The notes: a model not told the origin generated them from the letters alone. 64,000 nucleotides of DNA from Cymbidium sinense (GCA_021442155.1 CM038228.1:8411179-8475178), one strand, 5' to 3'. Numbered from the stretch's first letter, positions 24,636 to 37,640 are shown. Made by a program: numbers and translations.

Positions 24636-25627
24636 CATGGAAGACAGCGAGAACACCTCAGTTCACGACGCTAATCGTAGCTGGGAGCATTTACTTCAGA
24701 CTCAAGCCTACCAGGAACGATGGTTGAAAGCTTGGCCACTGAGTTCCAACTCTTTGTAATGGAAGTGCGGTGAGAGCTTCAATCCATCAGGATTGGTGGA
24801 GAACCCAATCTGGCAACCACACCGGTGATCGTAACACCCTTGCCCATGATCATCAATTATCCAACAATAAATCGTAATGAGAGACACACCCAAACAAAAA
24901 ATAAGATGGATCAAATCGAATCAGAAGAATATATAGAATGTACCGACGTAAAAATTTGACTTCCGGTTCAGATTCAGGTGATGAACTCTTACTAGATGAA
25001 ACTCCATTTGCACAATTGATAATAAGAAGATAGGGTTTATACTATTTGCAAGTTGAAAATTTACATTGCCTATTTCGATGGTCATTTGCATATAGAAGAC
25101 TATCTAGACTGGGAATAGATAGTGGAGGTGTTCCAGGTGTTCTTTGAGTATATAGATGTTTCGGTAGAGCTACAAGTTAGTTATGTAGCCTAAAGATTGA
25201 AGGGGATGCTAGGGCTTGGTGGTAGCAGATGATTCAAGTTTGATGGCATGAAGGGTGAAGAGCAATCAGGAGTTGGGCAAGGATAAAGCTATTACTACGA
25301 AGCCACTTTCTACCATTAGACTATGAGCAAATTTTATACATTCAATACCGAAGATGCTCTCAAGGAAATCGCTTCGTTAGTGCCTACACAGAAGAATTTT
25401 ATCGCCTTAGTGCCTTGCTACAAGTCTTATGTAAATCTAATCAAATCCAAATTCAACACGTTCACAATGATCTCAACGAATCCAATCAACAAATCATTGT
25501 GTGGGCTCTGAAAATTTGCCACCGACCTCTCGATGAAGACGGTTTGATTAAATGCCGGTCAAATTTTCAGAAGGTAGATAGAACGGTAGATAAGACACTA
25601 CCCAAAGATTTCATCCTCATTATGTGA
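24636..25627 (+). pseudogene. gag: Ty3/Gypsy gag relic
   Basis: Starting from ATGGAAGACAGCG after the primer-binding site, pieces of a plant Gypsy gag appear in changing frames: EFQLFVMEVR, then KIYIAYFDGHLHIEDYLDW near 25050 (the family has 'F-x-G-x-L-x-x-E-x-F-x-D-W'), LKGDARAWW near 25195, 'DYEQILYIQY' near 25322, and AYTEEFYRLSA near 25380. These are successive parts of the retrotransposon gag domain. The nucleocapsid zinc knuckle and all of pol are missing, so the relic is deleted to its right. Confidence 0.7.
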
Positions 25628-25640
25628 GGACTTTAGATAT

Positions 25641-26525
25641 GATTCCAGGTTTCTTATAAGCGCAAACACCTATAGTTAATTATCTCTCCCAATGCTGAGA
25701 GAGAACTTTCGATTAAGGCTAGTCATTATATCGCTAAATGTGTAGTGTATAGTAGCAACATGTAGAGTTTTAAAATTTATAAAATTAATCATCATTTAAC
25801 TTAAAGTGCATGGTTGGGAGAATGATAATGTGCCCGATTAAGATCTCATGATTCCGTCATCCCAGGCTATCATGGTCCTTAGTCTACTTAGTTAGAGGAG
25901 GTAGTCGACCCATCTTGACCCAATGATCCTTGTCAGCAGCTATATGTTGCATCGCCCAAGGGAACTTTGTTGACTTGGGATGGTGTTCGTCTATGAAAAC
26001 AATATTAAGTCTTCCTTAGCTAACATATGGCTTTTTTCCCTATCAAATGCACCCTATGTTCACAACTCAAAGGATAGAGTCATTGGGGAGCATACAAACT
26101 ATTATCATGATGGTAATATAATTATGTCATTTGGCGGCAAACTACCCAGTCAGAAGACCCTGGTCATAACCGCATAATATGTGGAGTCTACTGGCCAAAC
26201 CACACAGACATAAGACATTAGCCACGTCTTTACTAGCATGAGATTGATTGAGAGTGAACTTAGTAATACACTTGACTTGAGGTTAGCTCTTTTGTGAGCT
26301 AAAATTTCCTTAATTTATTGCTTTCGATAAACGGTTGTGACAGGTGGATGGATTGAATTTTTTTTTTTTAAATTTTTAGATTGATGATTTTCATTTAAAC
26401 ATTTAAATTAAGCTTCTTTTATAATTTTTGTATTTGTATGAAATTTGAATTTATCTGATTTGACATTAAATTTTGAATATAATTTGATGGTGATATCCTC
26501 CTCTGAAATCTCCATTCAATACAGT
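25641..26525. other. Unrecognised DNA right of the Gypsy relic
   Basis: A 65-codon frame at 25980-26177 is not recognised. Its last part (FGGKLPSQKTLVITA then a stop and YVES) has a faint likeness to the Copia RNase H pattern 'G-x-x-S-W-x-S-K-x-Q-x-x-V-A-L-S-T-x-E-A-E-Y', too weak to name. The rest shows nothing. Confidence 0.3.
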
Positions 26526-28169
26526 TATTAACCTCACTTTTGGAGTGAGGATTCAATCTTCCCATTTTAGATCTAGGAGTCTTCTAGATACTAATATCTC
26601 TTTAGTCATAAAAAACTTCTAATGACTGAGTGAACACTTAACTAAAACAAAAAGGCTTAGGAGGATTTGCCATAAGATTAGGATATGACCTAAGACTAAG
26701 GAAACTTACTTACCCTATGGCCTAACCCATGACTCATGCCCATCCCCATTGCTAAACCAAACCTCAAATCAAACTAATATCATTTGAATCCCAACTCAAA
26801 TTAAAACTTCAAACCAAAATTAAATTCAAATGATCTAAACCTAAGCCCATCATTCAGTCCTATGGACTTAACCAAATTCCTTCAATCAAACCAAACTCAA
26901 TTGATTTTCTCAAAACCACATCAATTCTTCAATTATCATTCCAAACCATACCAAAACTACAATCAAACCAATTAAGCCAAAATAAATTCAATCAACTTAA
27001 CCTAGCCCATTTGACCTAAAATATCCAAATGAGCCAAAATCCAATTAAACCCAAACCAACTACAATCAAATCTATCAGTCAATCTCAAATCAAATATTAA
27101 ACTCAACTCAACTCAATTCAACCCGAAATCGATTCAATTGACCCATTAGGCTCACTTGAACCAAAGTGACCTAAAGGACCCTTTTGAACCAAATCTCAAT
27201 CCAACCCAAATTGGATTGAACTAAATCACTCAAAATCTCCTACAATGATTGTTGATCATCTTTGATTGATCAATTGCAATCAATTGAGTCATTTTAGTCA
27301 TTTGATCAAATTGACCCAATTAAACTACATTAACCAAATCAAATCAAATCTCATTACAACCAAAATTAATTTAAGCCAATGCTTCAAACCAACTTCAAAT
27401 CAATCCTGGAACATGACTTGACCATCAATTAAGCCAAACCAAACCCAATTGGCCCTTTGACCCAAGTTAACCTAATTTGACCTAAAAGGCCAAATTAGGT
27501 CAAATCAAAATCTAATCCAAATTGATCCAAACCATTAATTTAAATTCACTCCAAATTGATTATTGAGAATGATCAAAGCCTTGATTGAGTCCAATTTAAC
27601 CAATTGAACCCAATTGACCCATTTAGCCTAAATTGACCTAAAGGGTCAAATGGGTCTAAATCATTCCTAGATCCGAATTGATTGAAAATAAAGCTTACAA
27701 TCATTTTCAAATGATCAATTGAACATAAACCAATACCTAACCCAAGCCAATTTGGCCAATTTGGTCAAATGGTCACCTTAGCACATTTGACCCATATGAA
27801 TCGAAATGGGTCAAATTCAAATCCAAGCCAAATTAAACCAAACAAATTGAACAATCCCATTTGATTTTCCAAAATAACCAATCCATTGATAGTCTTAACC
27901 TTGAAATATTTGGAGATAATAATTGACTACTTTAATCGAGTGTATTTTTAGAAAATCTCATTTTTTAGGATGTAATTAATTATGAAGGTTTGCCTTAATA
28001 GGGAACATAAGAATTCGGCTTAAAATAAATCCTGTTTTACTTTTCCACGTAAAATAGGGGAAAGATCTCTAGTATATTCGAAGATCCATCATGTCATAGG
28101 AGTCCTTATTAGGTGATTAAGTCCATTGTAGGGTGATATTTTATCTTTCGAGATAGTACATCATACTTT
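26526..28169 (+). repeat. Giant LTR, third copy, internally deleted (left part)
   Basis: Begins TATTAACCTCACTTTTGGAG, corresponding to the TGTTGACCTCA start of copies L1 and R with two G-to-A changes. It continues with the same 'ttagtcataa', 'gtgaacacttaac' and 'gcttaggaggatttgccata' stretch and then the TTGACC-rich segment to about 27840. There it jumps directly to the sequence found near 45003 in L2 ('caatcccatttgatttt', 'ccattgatagtc'), so about 5 kb of LTR (equivalent to 39.7-45.0 kb) is missing. It stops at 28169/28174, where Copia 2 is inserted, and resumes at 37353. Confidence 0.75.
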
Positions 28170-28174
28170 AATGT

Positions 28175-30274
28175 TGTGAGACACTATAACACCCAAGAGG
28201 TGAATAATATTAAAATTTTCAAAACTTAAATTTTAATTTTAAATAGAAAATTAGATTTTGATTTTATAGTGATAAGATATAATTCTAAATGAAAAAATAA
28301 AAATACAATAAAGTAAATAGAGATAAGAGGCACACAATTTTTTTACGTGGCCAAACCCCAAAAGCCTAGCCCACGCTAGCCACCCCGGCTAGGAATCCAC
28401 TAAATAAAAATGGTTTACAAAAGTACTCTCTCATAAGGGCAGTACAACCCCTACAATAATATGTACTCTCCTACAAAGGCAGTACAACCCCAAAATAAAT
28501 TTTACAATACAAAAAAAATACAAAATAATAAATTTTGATAAAGTAAATCTCTCACAAATATATCAAGCAATCAAATTCAAAAGTGATCTCACAACTTATA
28601 AATGATCACTTTACAACTTAAAAAAATTTGGGCAAAATGCTCACTTAATAAAAATAAATATCTTAAAGTGATCTTACTAGGATGTTTATGTTATTATAAT
28701 TTATAGAATAATACAAAATAATTTCAAAATAAATTCACAATATTCTTTTTCATAATAAAATAAATTTCAGCAAGGAGTAATTTATTTTAACCAAAAAGAT
28801 TCTTTCAATTAATGCTAATGATCACAAAATAAAAAAAATAAGTATATGATAGATCTAAGTTGGCTAGTAAGCTTTCAATTAAAAAGAGAGATCTAACAAA
28901 TATGAAAATAATTTCAGCACAATAATTTATTTTAAAATGCTTAAAATATACTTCTAAAATAGATCTAAGAATAAATGATCTTTCAAAATAAGACCAAAGA
29001 AGAAATATTTCAAGAAACCAAAAGAAATTTGTAGGAAGCTAAAAATTTCAGCAAGTTGAAATAGATCCTACAAATTATCACAAGAGTTTTGCACCAAAAA
29101 AAATGATTGAGAAACTTTGATGTGAAAACTAATGTTCAAAGACTAATTCACCAAAAAGTATAAATTAGAAAGAAGAAATAGATGGTGAAAATAGCATGAA
29201 CAACTAAGAAGTATTAAGATCAAGAAAACAAACTCAAGTAATTTAAAAAGGCTTGCTTCGTTGAAGATGTTGAAGCTTCCAAACCAAGGATTTGATCTTG
29301 CAATATTTGGAGAACACTTGGAAGAAACATTTAAGAGATTTTCTCTTAGATTTGCTGGAGAGATTTTGAATTTTGAATGAGGGATGCTTTCATGAAGAGA
29401 ATGAGGGCTATTTATAGGCAAGAAGGTCATTTAAAAAATTATTTCAAAGAAATATATTATACAAACCTCATGCTATCATGTGATAATTTAATATTCAATA
29501 AAAATATAATTTATATTAAACAAATATTAAATTTGGCAGCAAAAATTCGGCTATTCACATGGGAAAGTCAAAAGTAATCAAATGTAGCTCTTAATATATT
29601 CAAAGCATGTAGCATGCATCCATTATTAAAATCAGGTAATGTTTAAAAAGTCATAATAAATTCAATTTTAATGCAAAGTGGGTCATGTAACCACTTATTT
29701 TAAAGGAAAAAGTCCAAGGAATCCGATGGAGATAAAATTAGATATGAATTCTTTGATTAAACAATGACTTTGGCTAAAATAAAAATTTTATATATTTTTG
29801 TCAATTTTGACATGTGACATTTAAAAATTATGATATAATTTATATATAATTATAAATATGTTAGTTATCATATAACCAGCAAATTAAATTAAAATACCTA
29901 ATTACATTAAGTAAATAAAATAATTATACTTAATAGTTATGATCATTTATTACTTTGACAATTTTATTGCTATGCAAAAAAAACATATAATTGAATGTTA
30001 ATTAAATAAAGATTTATATAAATTAACCTCATTAAAATAGTATGATTGTCAAATTGATTCATGCCATCATATCATATAACCTAAAATCATGAGCTTCACA
30101 TTATCCCTTTCATTCTTTATTCTTGCAATTTCTTCTAACAATTTGTGAGATATATTGGATATGTAATTAGCAATTGATATATCTCAAACACATAAAAATA
30201 TTCATTAGAACATCCAAGCATTTGTTTGTTATCATCAAAATTAATCAAATTGAACATGGCTAATTAAGCCAACA
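28175..30274 (-). repeat. 3' LTR of Copia 2 (left)
   Basis: Plus-strand edges are TGTGAGACACTATAAC and TAAGCCAACA. It aligns along its whole length with 35240-37347 with many small indels (for example in the 'ggcagtacaacccc' blocks near 28440-28490, where the other copy has extra G/C bases). The reading frame at 29377-29577 is repeated almost identically at 36448-36648 because it is LTR sequence, not a gene. Confidence 0.92.
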
Positions 30275-30286
30275 ATCTCCCCTTTT
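30275..30286 (-). other. Polypurine tract of Copia 2
   Basis: On the minus strand AAAAGGGGAGAT directly precedes the TGTTGGC start of the 3' LTR, the normal position of the plus-strand primer. Confidence 0.85.
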
Positions 30287-31049
30287 GATGATGACAAACT
30301 TATGTTGGTATTGATTTTGATGAAGGTGCAAATTGACCTTTCATCATAGTTTTGAAAGAAATTCTATTAAAAAAATTTATGCATATGAGATGAATAATGT
30401 TGCTCCCCTAAATGTATGCATTAAATAGACTTAATATTAACCAACATTTTACTCTTCTCCCCTTTTGACAACATCAAAAGTGAGAACAAACTACATACAA
30501 TTTTAAATATTAGGATCTAACATTCCAAGCGCGTCTTAAAGTGCAAAAATGTTCTTCGGTAAGGGTTTTGTAAAATATCTTAATTTGTAAATGCTAATAA
30601 AATTAATATTAACATCACCTTTCAAAACATGATCCCTAATAAAATGATGTCTAATTTCTATATGCTTGGTTCATGAGTCTTTGGATAGGATTTTAGTCAA
30701 ACTAATAGCACTAGTATTGTCATATCGAACTAGAATGTGATCTTGCTTAATACCAAAATCTTCTAATTGTTGCTTCAACCAAAGGACTGAAAGCAATAAC
30801 TACGGCAATATGTACCGCCAGTGGATAAAGCTACAAAATTTTGTTTCCTAGATGACCAAGACATAAGTGATGATCCTAAAATGACATGTGCCGATGTGCT
30901 TTTTTCTATCTACTTTGCATCCTGCAAAATCAGATCGAGAATAAGCAACCAAATCACATGATAAAGAATTTTAGGATACCATAAACCTAACCTAGTAGTG
31001 CCTATTAAATACCGAAAGATATGCTTGACTGTTATTAAATGAGATTCTT
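30287..31049 (-). pseudogene. Copia 2 RNase H remnant and 3' untranslated part
   Basis: Minus-strand pieces of the RNase H domain remain: a 'CKVDRK'-like string near 30920, 'HHFIRDHVLK' near 30640, and a piece corresponding to the terminal 'FTKPL' near 30560. The middle of the domain, with its catalytic residues, is partly lost. The last 200 bases before the polypurine tract are non-coding. Confidence 0.65.
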
Positions 31050-31983
31050 TCAGGTTGGCCTAAAAATGAGCACAAAACAAATAGCAAACATAATATCAGG
31101 CCTACTAGCAAGGTATAAAAGTGAACCTATCATACTCCTATAAAGTTTTTGATCAACATATTTTCCTAATTCATCTAAATCCAATTTTATAGATGGGCTC
31201 ATAGGAGTTTTACTAGATTTAAATCTTTTCATGTCAAACCTCTCAAGCAATTCATTTGTATAGTTAGTTTGACAGATGAATGTGCCATTTTCTTGTTGCT
31301 TCACTTGAAGACCTAAGAAAAAAATTAAGTTCTCCCATCATACTCATTTCAAACTCTTTAGACATCAAAGATGAGAACTCATGGCATAAAGATTCATTTG
31401 TACTTCCAAATAATATATCATCTACATACACTTGTACCACAATCAAATTATCATCTATGCTCTTAAGGAATAAGGTGGTATCTACTCTACCCTTTCTAAA
31501 TCCATGATTTATCAAAAAGTTACTTACCCTATCATACCAAGCACGAGGAGCCTGTTTTAAACCATATAAGGCTTTCTTTAATTTATACACATGATTTGGA
31601 AAATCAAGGCTCTCAAATCTAGGTGGTTGCTCTACAAATACATTTTGGTCAATAAATCCATTCAAAAATGCACTTTTGACATCCATTTGAAAAAGTTTAA
31701 AATTTCTAAAATAAGCATAAGCAAGGAGTAACCTAATAGCTTCTAGTCTTGCTACGGGTGCAAAAGATTCTTCAAAATCTATACCTTCAACTTGTGTGTA
31801 CCCTTGTGCAACTAACTTAGCTTTATTACTAACAATACAACCTAAATCATCTAGCTTATTCCTAAAGATCCATTTTGTTCCAATGACATTTTGATCTTGG
31901 GGTATTGGGACTAATTCCCAAACATCATTTCTTACAAATTGATTCAACTCCTCTTCCATAGCAATAATCAAAAAAATTATCAT
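31050..31983 (-). pseudogene. pol: Copia 2 reverse transcriptase
   Basis: Mostly open minus-strand RT: MEEELNQFVRNDVWELVP, KWIFRNKLD, LVAQGYTQVEGIDFEESFAP, FQMDVKSAFLNG, YGLKQAPRAWYDR and the intact catalytic motif YVDDILFGS at 31428-31417. A frameshift at about 31290 separates it from the thumb segment (TFICQTNYTNELLERFDM, SPSIKLDLDE). This is the best preserved domain in the element and keeps its active-site aspartates. It fails for lack of a continuous polyprotein. Confidence 0.9.
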
Positions 31984-32092
31984 TTAATGCTTCTTCTAAA
32001 TTTTTAGGTTCAACCTCGATAAAAAATGTGAATGATCAACAACTTCTCTACTATGTCTTCTAGTCATAACTCCTTTGAAGGATCTCCTATAA

Positions 32093-33511
32093 TTAGTTCC
32101 TTTGGATGATTTTATTATATTTCCATTCTTTAGGCAATGAATCATCCATATTATCTTCTAAAGATATTTTCTTAAAGTTATCAATCTCTTCATCAATCAC
32201 TTCATTTCTAATAGGATCAATCAAATTTTCATCAAAAATAATATGTATTGATTCTTCTACAATCATTTTTGTTTTATTGTAAACTCTATAAGTTCTACTA
32301 GAAAGAGAGTATCCTAAGAAAATACCATCATCTGATTTGCAATCAAACTTACTTAAATGATCTTTTCCATTATTCAAAATAAAGCATTTACATCCAAATA
32401 CATGAAAGTGTTCAATCTTAGGCTTCTTTCCAAAAAATAATTCATAGGGTGTCTTCTTCAAAATTGGTCTAAAATAGATCCTATTCATTACATAACATGC
32501 TATTTATCGCCGCTAAATATATTTTGGCAATTTATACTCATCAAGCATAGATCTACTTAATTCAATTAATATTCTATTTTTCTCTCTACTACTCCATTTT
32601 GTTGGGGAGTTCTAGGTGAAAAATTATGTCTAATCCCATGTTCATCACAAAAATCCTCAAATAATTTATTTTCAAATTCGCCACAATGATCAGTTTGAAT
32701 CCTATTAATCAAAAGGCCTTGTTCTCTTTGAATATATTTAGAAAACTTTCTAAACTCACCAAAAACATCATCCTTGTAAGTTACAAATAAAACCCAAGTA
32801 TATCTAGAGAAATCATCAACAATCACAAAACCATAATTTTTTCCACCTAAGTTAGTGGTGCTAATAGGACCAAATAAATCCATGTGCAATAATTCTAGAG
32901 GTCTAGAAGTAGAAACAATATTTTTACTTTTAAATGAGCTTCTAGAATGTTTACCATGAATACATGCATCAAACATAGTTTGAATGAAAATTTAATTTAG
33001 GAAAACCAACTACAAAATCAAGTTTAGCAATTTTATTAAGTGTGTGCATGTTAATATGACATAGTCTCGTATGCCATAACCATATATCATCATGAGTGCT
33101 TTTAAAACAAAGTAAGTTTAAATTTACATCATGAAAGCTATCTAAATCAATGACATAAATATTTTTGTATCTTTTCCCTACTAGCAAAACATTTTCATTA
33201 TTTTTTATAATGCAATATGATGCATGGAATACTACATTCAAACCTTTATCACATAATTGACTAATAGAAATTAAATTATGTTTTAATCCTTCTACTAGAA
33301 AAACTTTATCTAAAGTGATAGAATTCTTACAAATAGAACTAATGCCAATGATTTTTCCCTTCACATTATCTCCATATGTAACAAATCCTCCATCACTTGA
33401 TTCTAAAGTTGTGAATTTATCTTTATCTCCGTCATATGTCTTGAACATCCACGTCCAAGTACATGCCTTCTTTGATTTTGCTTTGAAGGCATTCCTATAA
33501 AATAAACTCAC
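32093..33511 (-). pseudogene. pol: Copia 2 protease/pre-integrase and integrase
   Basis: The frame 33511-32969 carries the end of the protease region and the pre-integrase zinc region (WLWHTRLCHINMHTLNKIAK). A frameshift at about 32970 leads to the integrase core: CIHGKHSR, LELLHMDLFGPI (first catalytic Asp), QTDHCGEFEN (second Asp; the family has D-x-G-G-E-F, so one Gly is Cys) and NGVVERK (Glu). After another break near 32560-32490 the C-terminal part continues (TPYELFFGKKP, FHVFGCKCFI, DDGIFLGYS). All three catalytic acids remain, but the frame is broken at least twice. Confidence 0.87.
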
Positions 33512-35183
33512 ATGTTAACTTTTGGAACCCAAACATGTTTGGGTCCACATTCTAAATTTGAAGTAAGATATTTAGCATGCATGGTTTGTGTAGTGTTTGT
33601 ACCTTTTGGTACCCATACATAAGATGATTGCTTAGTATTTTGTATTTTACGTGCATAACAATCAAATGAAATATGCCCTTTTTTATTGCAATAGTTGCAC
33701 CAAACATTAGTGTTTGCATATGATTTAGAATGATAATTATAAGGTATATGAGTGGAATGTGTATGATGTAAATAATTTTTATTAAATATTTTTCTTGATG
33801 AAGTATTATAATGAACTTGTGATTTTAAACATAATTCTAATCTTGCTTTTAATAAGATATTCTCTCTTTCAAGTTTACCTACAACTAAGGAACAATTTAA
33901 TAAAGAAGTATTTTTACTTTTTAAATTATCACATTCATTTTTAAATCACAAAATGCATATCTAAATTTTTATGTTCTTTTCTAAGGTTTTGTATTTTCTT
34001 TTTTAATTTTTTTATATTCAATAACTAAATCATTAAAAGCATCATCTAATTCATCATAAGATATATCATTACATACCTCTTGAGAATCTAAGTCGATTCT
34101 CCATTTGCCATAAGACATATGTTGACCTCTTCATCCGATGAGCTAGTACTTGATTCATTTGAACTGGATTGGCCCATAAAGTCTTTCTTCTTCTTATGGT
34201 ACTTTTTTCTCCTTCATATTTTTTCTTTTGTTTACATCAAATTCTTTTTTCTTTGATTCAACAAGTTCTGGACAATCACCTCTTATGTGTCAAGGCTTTT
34301 TACAATGATAGCAAATGATCCCTTCACCTGTAGGAAATTTCTTAGTTTGAAATTTATAATTTTTAGATTTTTTATACCTTTGATTCTTCTTCCTTAGCAA
34401 GTTCCCAAGCCTTTTGGCAAGCATGACCACCTCATCACAATCACCATCCGAGCTTGAGGTGTTATGCTCATCACTATCATCAACTTGTAGTGCAATGGCT
34501 TTTCCTTTCTCCTTCTCCTTTTGTCGAGTTATCCATCTTATCCCTTTGAGCAATAACTGCTCATGTGCTATCAAAGAACCCAAAAGCTGATCAAGTGGAT
34601 AAGTAGATAAATCTTTAGCTTCACTAATGTTACTTTAGCTTCCCATTCTTTTGGAAGACATCTAAGAATCTTATAAACTAAGTCTTGATTCTATATGTTT
34701 TTCCAAGAGAATGTAATGTGTTAATTATTTTCATAAATCGATACATATCGAAATAGATTGAAGGAGACATATGAAATAACTCATAATCATGAACAAGTCT
34801 ATTTATGTGAGCATCTCTAACTTCACTAGTTCCTTCATAAGTTATAATAAGTTTATCCCATATTTCTTTGTACTTAACATAGAAATTTTCATGTACTCAT
34901 CGGTAATAAAGCACAATGTAAAGTATTACAAGCCCAGCATTTAATTCATCAAGTTCTCTTTCTATAGACCATTCCTCAAAAGGTTTTTCTACTTTAATGC
35001 CATTTACTTCTACTTTGGGTGTATGATATTGATGTGTCAACATATACCACATGCGTTCATCTTGACCTCTTAAGAATGTACTAATTCTATTTTTCCAATA
35101 ATCAAATGGTACACTATCTAAAAGTGGAGGTCTATGAGTGGATTGTCCTCCCAGAATGAACCCTTTGTGAAACCTTGTGCCAT
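33512..35183 (-). pseudogene. gag: Copia 2 gag with two zinc knuckles
   Basis: On the minus strand an ATG at 35183 begins a broken gag (MAQGFTKGSFW). Typical gag helices follow (ILRCLPKEWEAKV near 34670; LGSLIAHEQLLLKGI near 34590). The first CCHC knuckle is CYHCKKP-stop-HIRGDC near 34305-34265, with a stop replacing one residue. A second one, CNYCNKKGHISFDC, is near 33705-33660. Two knuckles in this spacing are typical of Sireviruses. Stops and frame changes occur throughout. Confidence 0.82.
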
Positions 35184-35222
35184 AGTGAAAAGATTTACTC
35201 TTGGATGTTAAGCCAATAAAGA

Positions 35223-35238
35223 GCCTAGCTCGATACCA
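35223..35238 (-). other. Primer-binding site of Copia 2
   Basis: On the minus strand TGGTATCGAGCTAGGC directly follows the end of the right-hand (5') LTR. It resembles the tRNA-iMet complement (TGGTATCAGAGC) with a small change, as in Copia 1. Confidence 0.8.
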
Positions 35239-35239
35239 A

Positions 35240-37347
35240 TCAGAGACACTATAGCACCCAAGAGGGGTGAATTGGGTAATATTAAAATTTTCAAAACTTA
35301 AATTTTAATTTTAAATAGAAAATTAGATTTTGATTTTATAATGATAAGATATAATTCTAAATGCAAAAATAAAAATACAATAAAGTAAATAGAGATAAGA
35401 GGCACACGATTTTTAATGGTTCCAAACCCCAAACCGCCTACGCCCACTAGCCACCCCGGCTAAGAATCCACTAAATGAAAAATTGTTTACAAAAAGTACT
35501 CTTCTATAACGGGGTGAGTACAACCCCTACAACAATATGTACTCTCCTACAAAGGGGCGAGTACAACCCCAAAATAAATTTTACAACACAAAAAAAATAC
35601 AAAATAATAAATTTTGATAAAGTAAATCTCTCACAAATATATCAAGCAATCAAATTCAAAAAGTGATCTCACAACTTATAAATGATCACTTTACAACTTA
35701 AAAAATTTGGCAAGGTAAAATGCTCACTTAATAAAAATAAATATCTTAAAGTAATCTTACTAGGATGTTTATGTTATTATAATTTATAGAATAATACAAA
35801 ATGATTTCAAAATAAATTCACAATATTCTTTTTCATAATAAAATAAATTTCAGCAAGGAGTAATTTATTTTAACCAAAAGATTCTTTCAATTAATGCTAA
35901 TGATCACAAAATAAAAAAATAAGTATATGATAGATCTAAGTTGGCTAGTAAGCTTTCAATTAAAAGAGAGATCTAGCAAATATGAAAATAATTTCAGCAC
36001 AATAATTTATTTTAAAATGCTTAAAATATACTTCTAAAATAGATCTAAGAATAAATGATCTTTCAAAATAAGACCAAAGAAGAAATATTTCAAGAAACCA
36101 AAAGAAATTTGTAGGAAGCTAAAAAAAGAAAGTTGAAATAGATCCTACAAATTATCACAAGAGTTTTGCACCAAAAAAAATGATTGAGAAACTTTGATGT
36201 GAAAACTAATGTTCAAAGACTAATTCACCAAAAAGTATAAATTAGAAAGAAGAAATAGATGGTGAAAATAGCATGAACAACTAAGAAGTATTAAGATCAA
36301 GAAAACAAACTCAAGTAATTTAAAAGGCTTGCTTTTGAAGATGTTGAAGCTTCCAAACCAAGGATTTGATCTTGCAATATTTGGAGAACACTTGGAAGAA
36401 ACATTTAAGAGATTTTCTTAGATTCTTTGAGAGATTTTGAATTTTGAATGAGGGATGCTTTCATGAAGAGAATGAGGGCTATTTATAGGCAAGAAGGTCA
36501 TTTAAAAAATTATTTCAAAAAAATATATTATACAAACTTCATGCTATCATGTGATAATTTAATATTCAATAAAAATATAATTTATATTAAACAAATATTA
36601 AATTTAGCAGCAAAAATTTGGCTATTCACATGGGAAAGTCAAAAGTAATCAAATGCTCTTAATATATTCAAAGCATGTAGCATGCATCCATTATTAGAAT
36701 GTAATGTTTAAAAATCATAATAAATTCAATTTTAATGCAAAGTGGGTCATGTAACCACTTATTTTAAAGGAAAAAAATCCAAGGAACTGATGGAGATAAA
36801 ATCGAAATGAATTCTTTGATTAAACAATGACTTTGGCTAAAATAAAAATTTTATATATTTTTGTTAATTTTGACATGTGACATTTAAAAATTATGATATA
36901 ATTTATATATAATCATAAATATGTTAGTTATCATATAACCAGCAAATTAAATTAAAATACCTAATTACATTAAGTAAATAAAATAATTATACTTAATAGT
37001 TATGATCATTTATTACTTTGATAATTTTATTGCTATGTAGAAAAAACATATAATTGAATGTTAATTAAATAAAGATTTATATAAATTAACCTCATTAAAA
37101 TAGTATGTTAGGTTGTGAGCAAATTGATTCATGCCAAAGAACTCATATGAATAGTCATATAACCTAAAATCATGAGCTTCACATTATCCCTTTCATTCTT
37201 TTATTCTTGCAATTTCTTCTAACAATTTGATATGTAATTAGCAATTGATATATCAAAACACATAAAAAATATTCATTAGAACATCCAAGCATTTATTTGT
37301 TATCATCAAAATTAATCAAATTGAACATGAGGCTAATTAAGCCAACA
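35240..37347 (-). repeat. 5' LTR of Copia 2 (right)
   Basis: Matches 28175-30274 throughout. Its inner end on the plus strand reads 'cagagacactatag' where the other copy has 'tgtgagacactataa', so the terminal dinucleotide next to the primer-binding site has mutated. The outer end is TAAGCCAACA, followed by the AATGT duplication. Confidence 0.92.
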
Positions 37348-37352
37348 AATGT

Positions 37353-37640
37353 CGTACCCAATCACTTCAATAAGTACCCCCTACGATCTGCATTGTGTCC
37401 ACCTGAACACATCCGAGAAGAAGCACCATAGATTTTTTAGGCGACTCCACTAGGGATAGTTCCTCCCTCCATCTCTAGTAGACAATTGTTGTCTTCAAAT
37501 ATCGATAGTGGTCTTATATGTTATATAAGCCCAAGACTATCTTTCTTTCCATTAGTAGTTTGCTTATTTCATCCTTAAGCAAATGTGGTCAACATCCTTT
37601 AGGTTTTAAGACCTCACTCTAAGTAGGTCTTAAAACTCCT
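37353..37640 (+). repeat. Third giant-LTR copy, right part, with primer-binding site and leader
   Basis: Continues the sequence interrupted at 28169: 'gtacccaatcac' onward aligns with 45348-45695 in L2. A primer-binding-site-like string, TAGGCGACTCCACTAGGGA, lies at 37438-37456. After it, 'tagttcctccctccatct' and 'aggttttaagacctcac' match the L2 leader. At 37640 the likeness ends. The next 200 bases to 37836 are AT-rich and unrecognised, then copy L2 starts. Confidence 0.75.

Larger units (their letters stand above)
28175..37347 (-). mobile_element. Ty1/Copia retrotransposon 2 (Sirevirus-like), full length, nested
   Basis: The element is 9.17 kb, reading right to left. The host sequence is duplicated as AATGT at 28170-28174 and 37348-37352, immediately outside the LTR ends. 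LTRs are about 2.1 kb. The 5' LTR is on the right with the primer-binding site beside it (35223-35238), and the polypurine tract lies beside the left (3') LTR. Order on the minus strand: gag with two zinc knuckles, protease/pre-integrase, integrase, RT, RNase H. Long LTRs, two knuckles and RT wording such as 'SMMGELNFFL' point to the SIRE/Opie/Maximus (Sirevirus) group. No envelope-like frame was seen. It is inserted in the third giant-LTR copy. Confidence 0.93.

Noticed and set aside
25980..26177. 65-codon frame as a host gene or Copia RNase H
   Set aside because: Likeness to RNase H is limited to a few residues and neighbouring domains are absent.
29377..29577. A 66-codon frame repeated at 36448-36648
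   Set aside because: Both copies lie at the same position of the two Copia 2 LTRs; the duplication is LTR duplication, not a gene pair.
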